Source: Marivirga atlantica (GTDB lineage: Bacteria > Bacteroidota > Bacteroidia > Cytophagales > Cyclobacteriaceae). Taken from it: a DNA stretch of 64,000 bases. Under the pieces are notes generated by a model that saw only the letters and a program-made list of their open reading frames with translations, was not told the DNA's origin and ran no database searches. Positions within the stretch are counted from its first letter, which is position 1, and each line of letters opens with the position of its first letter. The position numbers and the translations under genes were made by a program. The stretch is taken from NCBI RefSeq assembly GCF_016734805.1, contig NZ_JAERQG010000004.1:372001-436000 (forward strand), in the 5' to 3' direction. This document shows, piece by piece, positions 19,505 to 28,850 of the stretch.

Positions 19505-22500
19505 ATGAAGAAATTTTACTTATTTCTGTTGTTTATAATAACAGTTTTTTCTGTTTCTGCACAGCGTCAAACCTCTGGTTCCGAAGAGCAATTATTTAAA
19601 CAGAAACCACATTTATTAAAACTTTCACAAAATGAAAAGGCCAGTAGCACCTTTCCAAAACTGCTGAAAAGAAGCTCTCAAAAGATGGGTGAAGCACCAG
19701 CAGTAAATGATGTTGAGCTATTTGGAGGAACAGGTGAAAATGTATTTCTAAAATCCTTGGAGGATAGTGATGGTAAAATCACAGCTTTTGGCTATTACCA
19801 TAATGAATTAAGTATTGATGGTCAAAATTTGAGTAATGATAGTATTACCACCTATTTTATGGCTAAGTATAGTGCGGCTGGAGATTTAATTTCTCTTCAG
19901 GATATACTAACTTTTTCGAGTGATATTACTTTCAACATGGATGAAATAACTTCCTTTGATGGAGGCTACTTAATGGTGGGGAGAGCGAATAAAGACTTAC
20001 TGATAAATGGAACTTCCTACCCATTATCTGAAAGAAGAAGTTTCTTAATCAAACTTAATCAGAACGGCTCAACACAATGGGTGAAAGATTTTGCCATTAA
20101 CAGAGACCCAAATGCCTTTACTGAATTTATTCCTATGGATATTTCAGGTGATTCTATTTATATCAGTTTTAATCTGAGCGAGGTTGCCATTTTAGACTTA
20201 GAAGGAAATGAAGTAGACAAATTTGGTTTTAATTTACTCTCCGATGGTCAAATAAGTGATTTAGTTGTTAATGACACATCGATAATTTTAACCGGTTACT
20301 TTGGTGGAATTCTTGAGCTGAACAGTAGCAGTATTGAAGAAACAAATTCCTACCAGGCCACATTTTTAACGTCTCAAGATAAAAATAGTCGAGAAGTCGA
20401 ATGGATGAAAGAAAATAGTGTCCCTGTTGGGGAATTCGGTGATTCCTATCCAATTCGGCTCATACAGGACGACAACAATAATACATATCTTTATGGGAAT
20501 TCAAGAAACAATATATCTTGGGAAGGAGAAATACTCCAAGGCTACGCAAGTAATGGCAGATTCATTTCTAAGATTAAACCAGATGGTGTAGAAGATTCAA
20601 CCTTATTTTTAGAAAAATCATATTCATCGATCGGTGAACAATTGAGCTATTCAAATGGAAAAGTATTTATTTTAGCAAATAATACTACAGAACTTAATTT
20701 CGACAACTCAATTAATATTAATGATTTTATTGTAGTTGACACCTCATTAAACTTTTTGGAAAGCCCTTCCTTTTCTAATGACTATTTATCTGAAAAATTT
20801 CTTTATGGAATAAATGAGTTATCTGACGGAAATATACTATTAAATGGTGCAGTAGATTATAATGCTACTTTAATAAAACAAAATATTGAAACCTATAACA
20901 CTATTTTTAAAACGCAATCAAACAATTTAACTGGACGCTTTGATATCAGAGCCTTTAAAGAGGCTGATAGCAATGGAAACGATAAAATAATAGCTGGTAA
21001 CAAAAAAGGAAACATTGAATTTTCTGGAGAAATACTAAAGGACTCATCAACAGCAATAATAGCAAAGATCGATGCTATGGGTATTAAATGGATGAAAAAA
21101 TTATACAATGCAGAAATACCCTTTCAATACCAAAATAGTCTGGTCTCCAATAACAATAAAATAGCATTCCTAGGTCAATCTGAGTCTGATTTTTACATTG
21201 ATGAAAATCATTATAATTTCTCTGGAAATTTTGTAGGTCAATTTAATCAAGATGGCACAGTAGATTGGGTCAAGCAACTTTCAGGTTTTGAACTTCAGAG
21301 TGCCGCCTACGATTCTGAAGGTAGTCTTTATATTTCAGGAAATATGAACTCAGACTTTAATATTGGTAGTCAGAACTTTCTTAGTAATGGGGGATATGAT
21401 TTTTTCATCCTCAAGTTATCATCCCAAGGTGATTTAATTTGGTTTAAAAATTACGGAAACAGTGATATATTATATGCATATGGTTCAAGTATTACAATAA
21501 GCAATGACAAAATAATATTTACCGGTGAATATAGCAGTTCTGGATTAACCAGTTTAGCCATTGAGGACACAACCATTAGCCTGGGAAATGAGGAATTTGG
21601 TAATAATTTGATGATATCTTTAAAAAGAGATGGCAATCTTAATTGGGCTAAAAGCCATGGTGCATCTGATTTATCAAACGGCCACTATTATTATTGGGGA
21701 TGTGCGTTAACAGACTCGAAAAAAGGTGGAATATACATGTCTGGCTTTATGGGTAAATCAAATATTTTTGATCAGGACACCATAAAAGGAGCTAACAATT
21801 ATAATCATTTTATAGCCAAATATGATAGTCTAGGTAATACTGAATGGGTTAAACCAATTCATCTAGAGAGAATAGAATACAATTATGGAGAAATTAATAC
21901 GGATGAAAATAATAGTGTTTACATTCAAGGATCTTTAAAACAATCCTTATCAATAGATTCTGTAGATAATCTTTCAGCCGATGGCGGAACATCATTGTAT
22001 ATTATTAAACTCTTAGAAGATGGCACATATGATTGGGGAAAGACAATAAGAACCAATCAAAGTCAACCAAAAGTTTTATGCGTTAGAGGAAACAATTCTT
22101 TAACAATTGGTGCAAATTTAGAAGGACGTTATTCAATGGATGAAATTGAAGGTCAAGCTTATTTTGGAAACTCTTTCATTGCTAGTTTTTGTGATTCACC
22201 TTCCTCAATTACTTCTCCCTCTGGTGAAGAGGTTGTCACCCAAACATCACTTACCTCCTATACAGCAACTTTAAATGGTGCTAACAAGGCAGAGTGGAAT
22301 TTATCTCCCACTCAGGCTGGTACCATAGACGTGATAGAGACTGATTCGATTACCATCAGCTGGTCTGAAACTTTTGAAGGAATTGCAGAATTACAAGTTC
22401 AAGAAAGCAACCTTTGTGGCACAGCAACGTCAGCACCTCTCCTAATTACGGTTGAAAAGCTATGTAATGCATTATCACAGCCAGGACAACCTACTGGAGC

Positions 22501-23551
22501 AACCACTGTGACCCAGACTGAGAATAATACTTATAGTACAGTATTGAGCGATTACGACTCAACTAGCTGGACACTTGAGCCAGCAACTGCCGGTACTTTA
22601 ACCAAACTCTCAGATGATGAAGTATCAATTACTTGGGATACTGAATACTTAGGAGAAGCTGCCATTCTAGTTACTGCCTATAACAACTGTGAAGAAAGCA
22701 TAGCCTCAGAGCCACTCGCCATTACAATAGAACTGTTATGCAACAGCTTATCACAGCCAGGCCAACCTGCTGGAGCAACCACTGTGACCCAGGCTGAGAA
22801 TAATACTTATACTACAGTATTGAGCGATTACGACTCTACCAGCTGGACACTTGAGCCAGCAACTGCTGGTTCTTTAACCAAACTCTCAGATGATGAAGTA
22901 TCAATTACTTGGGATACTGAATACTTAGGAGAAGCTTCCATTGTGGTTACTGCCTATAACAACTGTCAGGAAAGCTTAACTTCAGAGGCGCTAAATATTA
23001 ATGTGGAAGTATCCTGTAATGAATTGGATCAACCATCTCTTCCAATAGGCGGGTTAGAGGTGATTCAAAATGAGCAATCAGCCTATAAAACAACATTAGG
23101 AGCTTATGACTCTGTAACTTGGAGTTTAACTCCAGAAAATGCAGGTGAAATTACTGTTATTGAGGATGATTCAATTACTGTTCTTTGGAATGAAACATTT
23201 TCTGGGGAAGCATCTATTCAAGTAGAAGCCTATAACAATTGTCAAGAGAATTTGAGCTCTCCTAGCTTAACCATCACTATATCTGAACCAGAGGTCACAG
23301 CCAATAAACCTAGGGGTATAGCTCCATTCAATATATATCCTAATCCAACTTCTAACCTATTATATATAGAGAAAGAAGGGGCAGAGATAATCAATTCTGT
23401 AACTATTTTAACAATAAATGGTCAGGAGGTGTTCTCTCAATTAAGTTTTACTAAAACTGCCATTGACGTCAGTAGATTGGAATTGGGAATATACTTTATT
23501 GAAATTCAAACCAATGAAGGTAAGGTCACTTCTAGATTTATGAAGAAGTAA
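19505..23551 (+). CDS. Secreted propeller protein with tandem modules and T9SS type A tail
   Basis: 1348 residues. Signal peptide 1-19 (SVSA-QR). About 60-890 is a series of propeller-like repeats of the SBBP kind: each ends in a W-x-K turn and a hydrophobic-GN/S-G strand (VDWVKQLSGFELQSA, LIWFKNYGNS, LNWAKSHGAS, TEWVKPIH). Then four tandem modules of 91-92 residues begin at Cys896, Cys987, Cys1079 and Cys1171. The final 75 residues carry the T9SS type A sorting signal (FNIYPNPTSNLLYIE ... LELGIYFIEIQTNEG ... FMKK). Export through T9SS and attachment to or release from the surface is well supported by that tail; the ligand and role are unknown. It is monocistronic between two strong terminators. 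Confidence 0.92.
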   Translation: MKKFYLFLLFIITVFSVSAQRQTSGSEEQLFKQKPHLLKLSQNEKASSTFPKLLKRSSQKMGEAPAVNDVELFGGTGENVFLKSLEDSDGKITAFGYYHNELSIDGQNLSNDSITTYFMAKYSAAGDLISLQDILTFSSDITFNMDEITSFDGGYLMVGRANKDLLINGTSYPLSERRSFLIKLNQNGSTQWVKDFAINRDPNAFTEFIPMDISGDSIYISFNLSEVAILDLEGNEVDKFGFNLLSDGQISDLVVNDTSIILTGYFGGILELNSSSIEETNSYQATFLTSQDKNSREVEWMKENSVPVGEFGDSYPIRLIQDDNNNTYLYGNSRNNISWEGEILQGYASNGRFISKIKPDGVEDSTLFLEKSYSSIGEQLSYSNGKVFILANNTTELNFDNSININDFIVVDTSLNFLESPSFSNDYLSEKFLYGINELSDGNILLNGAVDYNATLIKQNIETYNTIFKTQSNNLTGRFDIRAFKEADSNGNDKIIAGNKKGNIEFSGEILKDSSTAIIAKIDAMGIKWMKKLYNAEIPFQYQNSLVSNNNKIAFLGQSESDFYIDENHYNFSGNFVGQFNQDGTVDWVKQLSGFELQSAAYDSEGSLYISGNMNSDFNIGSQNFLSNGGYDFFILKLSSQGDLIWFKNYGNSDILYAYGSSITISNDKIIFTGEYSSSGLTSLAIEDTTISLGNEEFGNNLMISLKRDGNLNWAKSHGASDLSNGHYYYWGCALTDSKKGGIYMSGFMGKSNIFDQDTIKGANNYNHFIAKYDSLGNTEWVKPIHLERIEYNYGEINTDENNSVYIQGSLKQSLSIDSVDNLSADGGTSLYIIKLLEDGTYDWGKTIRTNQSQPKVLCVRGNNSLTIGANLEGRYSMDEIEGQAYFGNSFIASFCDSPSSITSPSGEEVVTQTSLTSYTATLNGANKAEWNLSPTQAGTIDVIETDSITISWSETFEGIAELQVQESNLCGTATSAPLLITVEKLCNALSQPGQPTGATTVTQTENNTYSTVLSDYDSTSWTLEPATAGTLTKLSDDEVSITWDTEYLGEAAILVTAYNNCEESIASEPLAITIELLCNSLSQPGQPAGATTVTQAENNTYTTVLSDYDSTSWTLEPATAGSLTKLSDDEVSITWDTEYLGEASIVVTAYNNCQESLTSEALNINVEVSCNELDQPSLPIGGLEVIQNEQSAYKTTLGAYDSVTWSLTPENAGEITVIEDDSITVLWNETFSGEASIQVEAYNNCQENLSSPSLTITISEPEVTANKPRGIAPFNIYPNPTSNLLYIEKEGAEIINSVTILTINGQEVFSQLSFTKTAIDVSRLELGIYFIEIQTNEGKVTSRFMKK
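22190..23286 (+). repeat. Four tandem ~276-bp modules inside the secreted protein gene
   Basis: Units start at 22190, 22463, 22739 and 23015 (273, 276, 276 and about 272 bp). Each encodes one Ig/PKD-like module beginning with Cys and ending near a conserved AYNNC-like strand. The second and third units are nearly identical at DNA level, with long uninterrupted identical runs, while the first and fourth are diverged, pointing to a recent duplication of the middle unit. Confidence 0.9.
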
Positions 23552-23566
23552 TTACTCAAAATTTAT

Positions 23567-23592
23567 AAAAGGGAAGCAAAAGCTTCCCTTTT
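23567..23592 (+). terminator. Intrinsic terminator after the secreted propeller gene
   Basis: Arms AAAAGGGAAGC (23567-23577) and GCTTCCCTTTT (23582-23592) with loop AAAA and a following T-run. Confidence 0.92.
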
Positions 23593-23617
23593 TTATTTAA
23601 ATGCATTTAACAATCAT

Positions 23618-23625
23618 TAATTTTG
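23618..23625 (+). promoter_or_regulatory. -7 promoter element directly before the importer operon
   Basis: TAATTTTG matches TAnnTTTG and ends 4 nt before the ATG at 23630. TTTA at the -33 position (23596-23599, about 18 nt spacer) is a partial -33 match. A leaderless transcript is predicted. Confidence 0.5.
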
Positions 23626-23629
23626 ATGG

Positions 23630-24754
23630 ATGAACAAAAGGCTCATTCATTCTATAATATTTTTATCCATACTATTAATTGCCTCTTGTACCAAGAAACA
23701 GGAACAAGCGACTGAAAAGAAAAGTGATCTTATTAAGTATGCTGATAAACTCTCCATTAAACATAATCATGGATATACTGAAGTGACCGTTGAGGTTGCT
23801 AAAAATGAGTTTCAGAAATATATCCTCTATTCAGAGAATTACCCGGATAGTTTAAAAGCCGATGCTTTCATTAGAATTCCAGTAGACAAAGTAATCTGTA
23901 CTTCAACAAGTCATTTACCTGCTTTTGATCTACTAAAATCTGAAGATAAATTAATCGGCTTTCCTGGCACTAAATGGATTTATGATAGCTCCTTACGTAC
24001 AATGGTTAAAGAAAATAAGCTATCAGATGTGGGTATCAAACAAGAGCTTAATATTGAGAAAATACTAAACCTACAACCTGATATATTCATGACATACAGC
24101 ATGCCTAATAGTCAATCAAAATATGACTTAATAAAAGCGTCAAACATATCAGTGATTTACAATGCTGACTTCATGGAGACCTCTCCTTTAGGAAGGGCGG
24201 AATGGATAAAGTTTACAGGTCTTCTACTTAATAAGTATGATGAAGCTGATAGTATTTTTACGGCCATTGAACAAAATTACATTCAGCTCTCCTCGGAGAT
24301 ACAGCCTACAGACAAACATCCAAGGGTTATGACAGGTATCATATATGGTGATACCTGGTATGTACCTGGCGGTAAAAGCTATGCAGCTAAGTTTATTGAA
24401 GATGCCGGTGGCAATTATCTATGGTCAGATAATAAGGAGTCAGGTAGTCTAATGCTTGGCTTCGAGAATGTGCTACAAAAGGCTAGCAAGGCAGATTTAT
24501 GGATAGGCGTAGGTTCATTTAATACTTATGATGAATTAGCCAATGCAGATGAACGATACACCTATTTTGAAAGCTTCCAGGAAAAACATATTTATAGCTA
24601 TACTAAAAGAATGAACGAGTTCGGTAGTAATGACTATCTTGAATCTGGTTACTCAAGACCGGACTTGGTGTTATCTGACTATATAAAAATGCTTCACCCT
24701 GAATTAGATTTTAGCAAACAAGCTGAATTTCATTATTTCGAATCACTTAAATGA
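23630..24754 (+). CDS. Substrate-binding lipoprotein of a BtuF/FepB-type ABC importer
   Basis: 374 residues. Lipoprotein signal with lipobox IASC (Cys20). The remainder is a class III binding-protein fold: VDKVICTSTSHLPAFDLL, then NIEKILNLQPDIFMTY of lobe one, a linking helix, and the second lobe (HPRVMTGIIYGDTWYVPGG, KASKADLWIGVG). Known of the family: it binds cobalamin, haem or ferric siderophores and hands them to a FecCD permease. The permease ATG overlaps its stop by 4 nt. No TonB receptor and no cobalamin riboswitch adjoin it, so the ligand is open. Confidence 0.92.
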   Translation: MNKRLIHSIIFLSILLIASCTKKQEQATEKKSDLIKYADKLSIKHNHGYTEVTVEVAKNEFQKYILYSENYPDSLKADAFIRIPVDKVICTSTSHLPAFDLLKSEDKLIGFPGTKWIYDSSLRTMVKENKLSDVGIKQELNIEKILNLQPDIFMTYSMPNSQSKYDLIKASNISVIYNADFMETSPLGRAEWIKFTGLLLNKYDEADSIFTAIEQNYIQLSSEIQPTDKHPRVMTGIIYGDTWYVPGGKSYAAKFIEDAGGNYLWSDNKESGSLMLGFENVLQKASKADLWIGVGSFNTYDELANADERYTYFESFQEKHIYSYTKRMNEFGSNDYLESGYSRPDLVLSDYIKMLHPELDFSKQAEFHYFESLK

Positions 24755-25776
24755 GCGAAAAGGTTGACCATAGCAAATTCTTCATCCTATTCGGTAGCCT
24801 ATTACTAATATTAGTAATAATATCAATTTCTACCGGCTCCGTATACATTTCACCAGTAGAAATATTGAACCTCATTTCCAGTTCAAATGAGTCGGATAGT
24901 GCTTTTAAAACTATTGTCTTTAGCTATCGACTTCCTAAAATGCTTACTGCCCTCTTTGCAGGAAGTGCCCTTGGGTTTGCCGGTCTTCAAATGCAAACGC
25001 TCTTTCGAAATCCGCTGGCCGGTCCCTTTGTATTAGGCATCAGCTCTGGAGCAAGTTTAGGCGTTGCCATTTTGGTATTAAGTGGAATTGGCTTAAACGG
25101 ATTATTTGCGTCATATGGAATGGCGACAGCTTCAATAATAGGTTCTTCCTCCGTATTGGCAATTATTTTACTCGTATCATTCAATATTAAAGATAGCATG
25201 TCCTTATTATTGATAGGCATTATGTTCGGAGCATTTACCTCTGCAGTTGTCAGCGTATTACAATATTTCAGCTCTGCAGAAGATATACAGAGTTACCTAT
25301 TTTGGACCTTCGGGGCAACCGGTAATTTGACATGGAGCGAATTAAGAGTATTTATCCCCCTAATTCTGTTAGGGATAGCACTTGGATATTCACAAATCAA
25401 ACAATTAAATGTGCTGCTTCTAGGTGAATATTATGCCAAGAGTATGGGCTTGAAAATACTAAATACGAGGATCATACTTGTACTAAGTACAAGTATATTG
25501 GCAGGAATTGTAACTGCCTTTTGTGGACCTATAGCTTTTATAGGATTGGCCATTCCTCATTTTAGCAGATTAATTCATAAGACTTCGCATCACAAGGTAT
25601 TAGTACCATCAGTGTTATTAATTGGCGCATGTGCTTTACTATTATGCGATATCATTGCTCAGCTACCCGGGCTAGATTTAATTCTCCCAATTAATGCCAT
25701 CACTTCATTATTTGGTGCTCCAATCGTAATTTGGTTAATCATTAGAAGAAAGAACATAACCAGAACTTTTGGGTAA
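24751..25776 (+). CDS. FecCD/BtuC-family importer permease
   Basis: 341 residues of about ten membrane helices. Family motifs are FSYRLPKMLTALFAGSALG and LQMQTLFRNPLAGPFVLGIS near the N-terminus, and FCGPIAFIGLAIPHFSRL in the C-terminal half, the coupling segment that docks the ATPase. Known of the family: inner-membrane channel for iron-siderophore, haem or cobalamin uptake. It overlaps the binding-protein gene by 4 nt (ATGA) and the ATPase gene by 8 nt, so all three subunits are translated together. Confidence 0.95.
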   Translation: MSEKVDHSKFFILFGSLLLILVIISISTGSVYISPVEILNLISSSNESDSAFKTIVFSYRLPKMLTALFAGSALGFAGLQMQTLFRNPLAGPFVLGISSGASLGVAILVLSGIGLNGLFASYGMATASIIGSSSVLAIILLVSFNIKDSMSLLLIGIMFGAFTSAVVSVLQYFSSAEDIQSYLFWTFGATGNLTWSELRVFIPLILLGIALGYSQIKQLNVLLLGEYYAKSMGLKILNTRIILVLSTSILAGIVTAFCGPIAFIGLAIPHFSRLIHKTSHHKVLVPSVLLIGACALLLCDIIAQLPGLDLILPINAITSLFGAPIVIWLIIRRKNITRTFG

Positions 25777-26521
25777 TCAGACAACCATATTGCAAACAAA
25801 AAATCTATCGGTTGGCTACACCTCAAGCAGGGAGCAACAACTTATCTTCAATGACTTAAATTTAGCAGCAAAAACCGGAGAGCTCCATTGTTTATTAGGC
25901 GTTAATGGAATTGGTAAAAGTACCCTTTTAAGAACATTGGCGGGTCTGCAACCTACTCTATCCGGAGAAATAATCATTGACGGCCAAGCCATTCAGCAAT
26001 ACAATAGCAAACAATTAGCTACTAAAATTGCAGTGGTACTAACCAATCAAGGTATCAATGCCTCACTAACAGTAAAGGAGTTAGTTGAAATGGGGAGATA
26101 TCCTTATACTGGCTGGTCAGGAAGGCTAAATGAAACTGATAAAGAAGCTGTGGCTAAGGCATTAGCTTTATGCGAAATTGAGGCAATTGCCCATAAAAAC
26201 ATTCATAAAATTAGTGACGGTCAGTTACAGAAAACTCTAATTGCACGTGCCATTGCTCAAGATTGTCCTTTAATGATTCTGGATGAACCAACTGTGCATT
26301 TAGACCCAAACAACAGGTATCTCATAATTGAATTATTAAGTAAGGTAGCTCATCAATCAAATAAGTGTATTTTATTGAGTACGCATCAGGTAGAAATGGC
26401 CATTGACTTATCCGACAAAATATGGCTTGCTAAGTCAGAAAATACTTTATTAGCTGATATACCGAGTAAATTGTTAGAAAACAATGATATTAAGTCAGTA
26501 TTTCCTTATACAAGACCTTAA
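25769..26521 (+). CDS. ATP-binding subunit of the FecCD-type importer
   Basis: 250 residues. Walker A GVNGIGKST (about 44-52), Q-loop region, signature ISDGQLQK (the ISDG variant seen in FecE-type ATPases of this phylum), Walker B LMILDEPT (about 168-175), and switch His in STHQ. No ATG is available upstream of the first beta strand; I take the TTG at 25769, which overlaps the permease stop. The start is therefore less certain than the gene. It completes the operon with the binding protein and permease. No terminator is visible in the next 100 nt. Confidence 0.93.
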   Translation: MGNQTTILQTKNLSVGYTSSREQQLIFNDLNLAAKTGELHCLLGVNGIGKSTLLRTLAGLQPTLSGEIIIDGQAIQQYNSKQLATKIAVVLTNQGINASLTVKELVEMGRYPYTGWSGRLNETDKEAVAKALALCEIEAIAHKNIHKISDGQLQKTLIARAIAQDCPLMILDEPTVHLDPNNRYLIIELLSKVAHQSNKCILLSTHQVEMAIDLSDKIWLAKSENTLLADIPSKLLENNDIKSVFPYTRP

Positions 26522-26542
26522 GGTAAAATTGTAATTTTTCTA

Positions 26543-26570
26543 TACATACATTGAAATTATTTACATACAT
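26543..26570. repeat. Direct repeat TACATACAT x2, 19 nt apart
   Basis: TACATACAT occurs at 26543-26551 and 26562-26570 in the gap between the importer ATPase and the next gene. The spacing of close to two helical turns would suit a regulator site, but this is a weak case. Confidence 0.25.
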
Positions 26571-26625
26571 AGGTTCATAAATCATATATTTATTTATTTT
26601 TACAAGATCACTAAAATTCAATTAT

Positions 26626-27009
26626 TTGCCTTTTCCAAAAAAGATAGCTTTGCAGTTTACACCTACTGAAAACTACACCTTAATTTATAGTGAAGGTACC
26701 CGCTCAACACTGTCTGACTCTACTAAGCTTGCGGAGATTATAGCAGATAAAATGCGTGAGACCCCAAATAAAAAACTTCTGCTGGATTACAGAAAAGCTA
26801 TATATACAATCCCTTCTTCTGACGCCTATAATCTGGTTAAAGTATTTGAATTGAAACTAACTGATTATCGCCAATATAAAATGGCTGTTATTGTTAGTAA
26901 ACAAAATGAAGATTTTGGTAGAGTGTGGGCTTCCGTTGGAAGGCAGAGAGGATTTGACTTCGAAATTTTCAAAACTTTTGAAGAGGCTGAATCCTGGCTT
27001 CTGTCATAA
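26626..27009 (+). CDS. Small STAS/SEC14-like cytosolic protein
   Basis: 127 residues. The pattern of an opening strand with YTLIYSEGT, a helix, a strand KKLLLDYRKAIYTIP, a helix, then YKMAVIVSK and a final helix FKTFEEAESWL resembles the STAS/SpoIIAA-like single-domain proteins common in this phylum. No catalytic motif, signal peptide or membrane span. There is no ATG before residue 43; I use the TTG at 26626, the only start that keeps the first strand. Its function is unknown. It converges on ettA, sharing a bidirectional terminator. Confidence 0.75.
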   Translation: MPFPKKIALQFTPTENYTLIYSEGTRSTLSDSTKLAEIIADKMRETPNKKLLLDYRKAIYTIPSSDAYNLVKVFELKLTDYRQYKMAVIVSKQNEDFGRVWASVGRQRGFDFEIFKTFEEAESWLLS

Positions 27010-27030
27010 AAAAAGCCCCTTGCGGGGCTT
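27008..27030. terminator. Bidirectional terminator between STAS-like gene and ettA
   Basis: Arms AAGCCCC (27013-27019) and GGGGCTT (27024-27030), loop TTGC. The longer U-run is on the minus strand (the A-run at 27008-27014), so it serves ettA best; read on plus it has only a short T-run. Confidence 0.85.
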
Positions 27031-27034
27031 CTTA

Positions 27035-28720
27035 CTATCTTGTTAGCTTTTTATATTTAATTCTTTTAGGTATTACGTCCTCACCTAATCTTTTCTTCCT
27101 ATTCTCCTCATAATCTGTAAAATTACCTTCAAACCAATACACTTGAGAGTCACCTTCAAAAGCTAAAATATGAGTAGCTACCCTATCCAAGAACCACCTA
27201 TCGTGACTAATGATTACTGCACAACCGGCAAAGTTTTCAAGACCTTCTTCCAAGGCTCTTAAGGTGTTCACATCTAAATCGTTTGTAGGCTCATCCAGCA
27301 ACAGTAAGTTAGCTTCCTGCTTTATGGACATGGCTAGATGCACACGATTTCTCTCACCACCAGATAGCACTCCAACCTTTTTCTCTTGATCCGATCCACT
27401 AAAATTGAACTTACTTACATATGCTCTTGAGTTTATTTTAGTATTTCCTAATTGAATCCACTCATTACCTTCTGAAATATTCTCCCAAACTGATTTATTA
27501 GGATCTAGGTTATCATGCTCTTGATCAACGTAAGACCACTTAACAGTAGAACCTACTTCAAAATTACCTTTATCAGGTTTTTCAGCCCCAGTAATTAATT
27601 TAAAGAGTGTAGTTTTACCAGCACCATTAGGTCCTATTATTCCGACTATACCATTCTGAGGTAAGGAGAAATTTAGATTTTCATATAGAAGTTTGTCGCC
27701 AAATGCTTTCGCTACATCATTAGCCTCTATTACTTTACTCCCTAGCCTTGGGCCAGGTGGAATAAACAGCTCAAGCTTCTGCTCTTTCTGTTTTGCCTCT
27801 TCATCAAGCATTTTTTCATAGTTAGATAATCTTGCTTTCGATTTAGCTTGTCTTGCCTTGGGAGCCATGTTAACCCATTCGAGCTCTCGCTGTAATGTTT
27901 TTTGCCGTTTAGATTCAGTTTTTTCTTCCTGAGCCAAACGCTTTTGTTTTTGATCTAACCAGCTGGAATAATTTCCTTTCCATGGAATACCTTCTCCTCT
28001 GTCTAGTTCAAGAATCCAACCTGCCACATTATCTAAGAAATACCTATCGTGGGTTACAGCTATTACTGTCCCTTTATATTGCTGTAAGTGATGCTCCAGC
28101 CAGTGCACAGATTCAGCATCTAAGTGGTTAGTTGGCTCATCTAATAGTAACACATCGGGCTCCTGCAGCAATAACCTACATAGCGCAACTCTTCTCTTTT
28201 CACCACCAGATAAGTTCTTTATTGGGGCATCTGCAGGAGGGGTTCTAAGAGCATCCATAGCTTGTTCAAGCCTACTATCTAGCTCCCATGCATTATGTTG
28301 ATCGAGCTTTTCCTGAACCTTCCCTTGCTGCTCTATCAGGTCATTCATTTTGTCTGGGTTGTCCAGCACTTCAGGATCAGCAAACTTTTCATTGATCTCT
28401 TCAAACTCTTTTAAGAGGCTCACAACCTCTGCAACACCTTCTTCAACAACTTCCTTCACTGTTTTGTCCTGATCTAATTCAGGTTCTTGCTCAAGCATAC
28501 CTACAGAGTATTCTTTTGAAGCTACAACCTCTCCCTGGTAATCTTTATCAATACCAGCTATAATTTTTAAGAGAGATGATTTACCTGAACCATTCAGCCC
28601 TAGTACGCCAATTTTGGCTCCATAGAAAAATGATAGATATATATCTTTTAAAACCTGCTTTTTAGGTGGGTATATTTTTGATACACCCGACATTGAAAAA
28701 ATAATTTTCTCGTCACTCAT
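27035..28720 (-). CDS. ettA: Energy-dependent translational throttle protein EttA (ABC-F)
   Basis: 561 residues, no membrane segments. Two ABC domains: Walker A GLNGSGKSS (41-49) and GPNGAGKTT (about 362-370), signatures LSGGEKRR and LSGGERNR, Walker B LLLDEPTNHLD and LLLDEPTNDLD, both with intact catalytic Glu. Between them is the EttA arm and the charged P-site tRNA-interaction linker (about 240-320). Known of the family: binds the ribosomal E site and gates the first elongation steps according to ADP/ATP. The opening SMSGVSKIYPP is typical of EttA. It is transcribed alone and ends at a strong terminator. Confidence 0.95.
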   Translation of the reverse strand: MSDEKIIFSMSGVSKIYPPKKQVLKDIYLSFFYGAKIGVLGLNGSGKSSLLKIIAGIDKDYQGEVVASKEYSVGMLEQEPELDQDKTVKEVVEEGVAEVVSLLKEFEEINEKFADPEVLDNPDKMNDLIEQQGKVQEKLDQHNAWELDSRLEQAMDALRTPPADAPIKNLSGGEKRRVALCRLLLQEPDVLLLDEPTNHLDAESVHWLEHHLQQYKGTVIAVTHDRYFLDNVAGWILELDRGEGIPWKGNYSSWLDQKQKRLAQEEKTESKRQKTLQRELEWVNMAPKARQAKSKARLSNYEKMLDEEAKQKEQKLELFIPPGPRLGSKVIEANDVAKAFGDKLLYENLNFSLPQNGIVGIIGPNGAGKTTLFKLITGAEKPDKGNFEVGSTVKWSYVDQEHDNLDPNKSVWENISEGNEWIQLGNTKINSRAYVSKFNFSGSDQEKKVGVLSGGERNRVHLAMSIKQEANLLLLDEPTNDLDVNTLRALEEGLENFAGCAVIISHDRWFLDRVATHILAFEGDSQVYWFEGNFTDYEENRKKRLGEDVIPKRIKYKKLTR

Positions 28721-28815
28721 TGGCTTATTTTAAATAATATTTGTTTAATACTGTCAAATTACGCTATTAAGCGATGAATAACATAATAGGTAATAGGTAT
28801 CTTCTAAAATAAATT

Positions 28816-28823
28816 TATTTTTG
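28816..28823 (+). promoter_or_regulatory. -7 promoter element for DUF349 gene
   Basis: TATTTTTG matches TAnnTTTG, 27 nt before the proposed TTG start at 28851. It lies at the edge of a 14-bp AT palindrome (AAATAAA-TTTATTT). No clear -33 box. Confidence 0.4.
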
Positions 28824-28850
28824 CACCTTAACTGAAAAAACGCATAAATT

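Noticed and set aside
23552-23629. Cobalamin riboswitch before the BtuF/FecB-like gene
   Set aside because: The gap is only 78 nt and is filled by a terminator and a -7 element. A cobalamin aptamer would not fit.
26645-26652. Exact TAnnTTTG (TAGCTTTG) inside the STAS-like gene start
   Set aside because: A start there would leave the first beta strand out and no ATG follows until 26752. It is probably a chance match in coding DNA.
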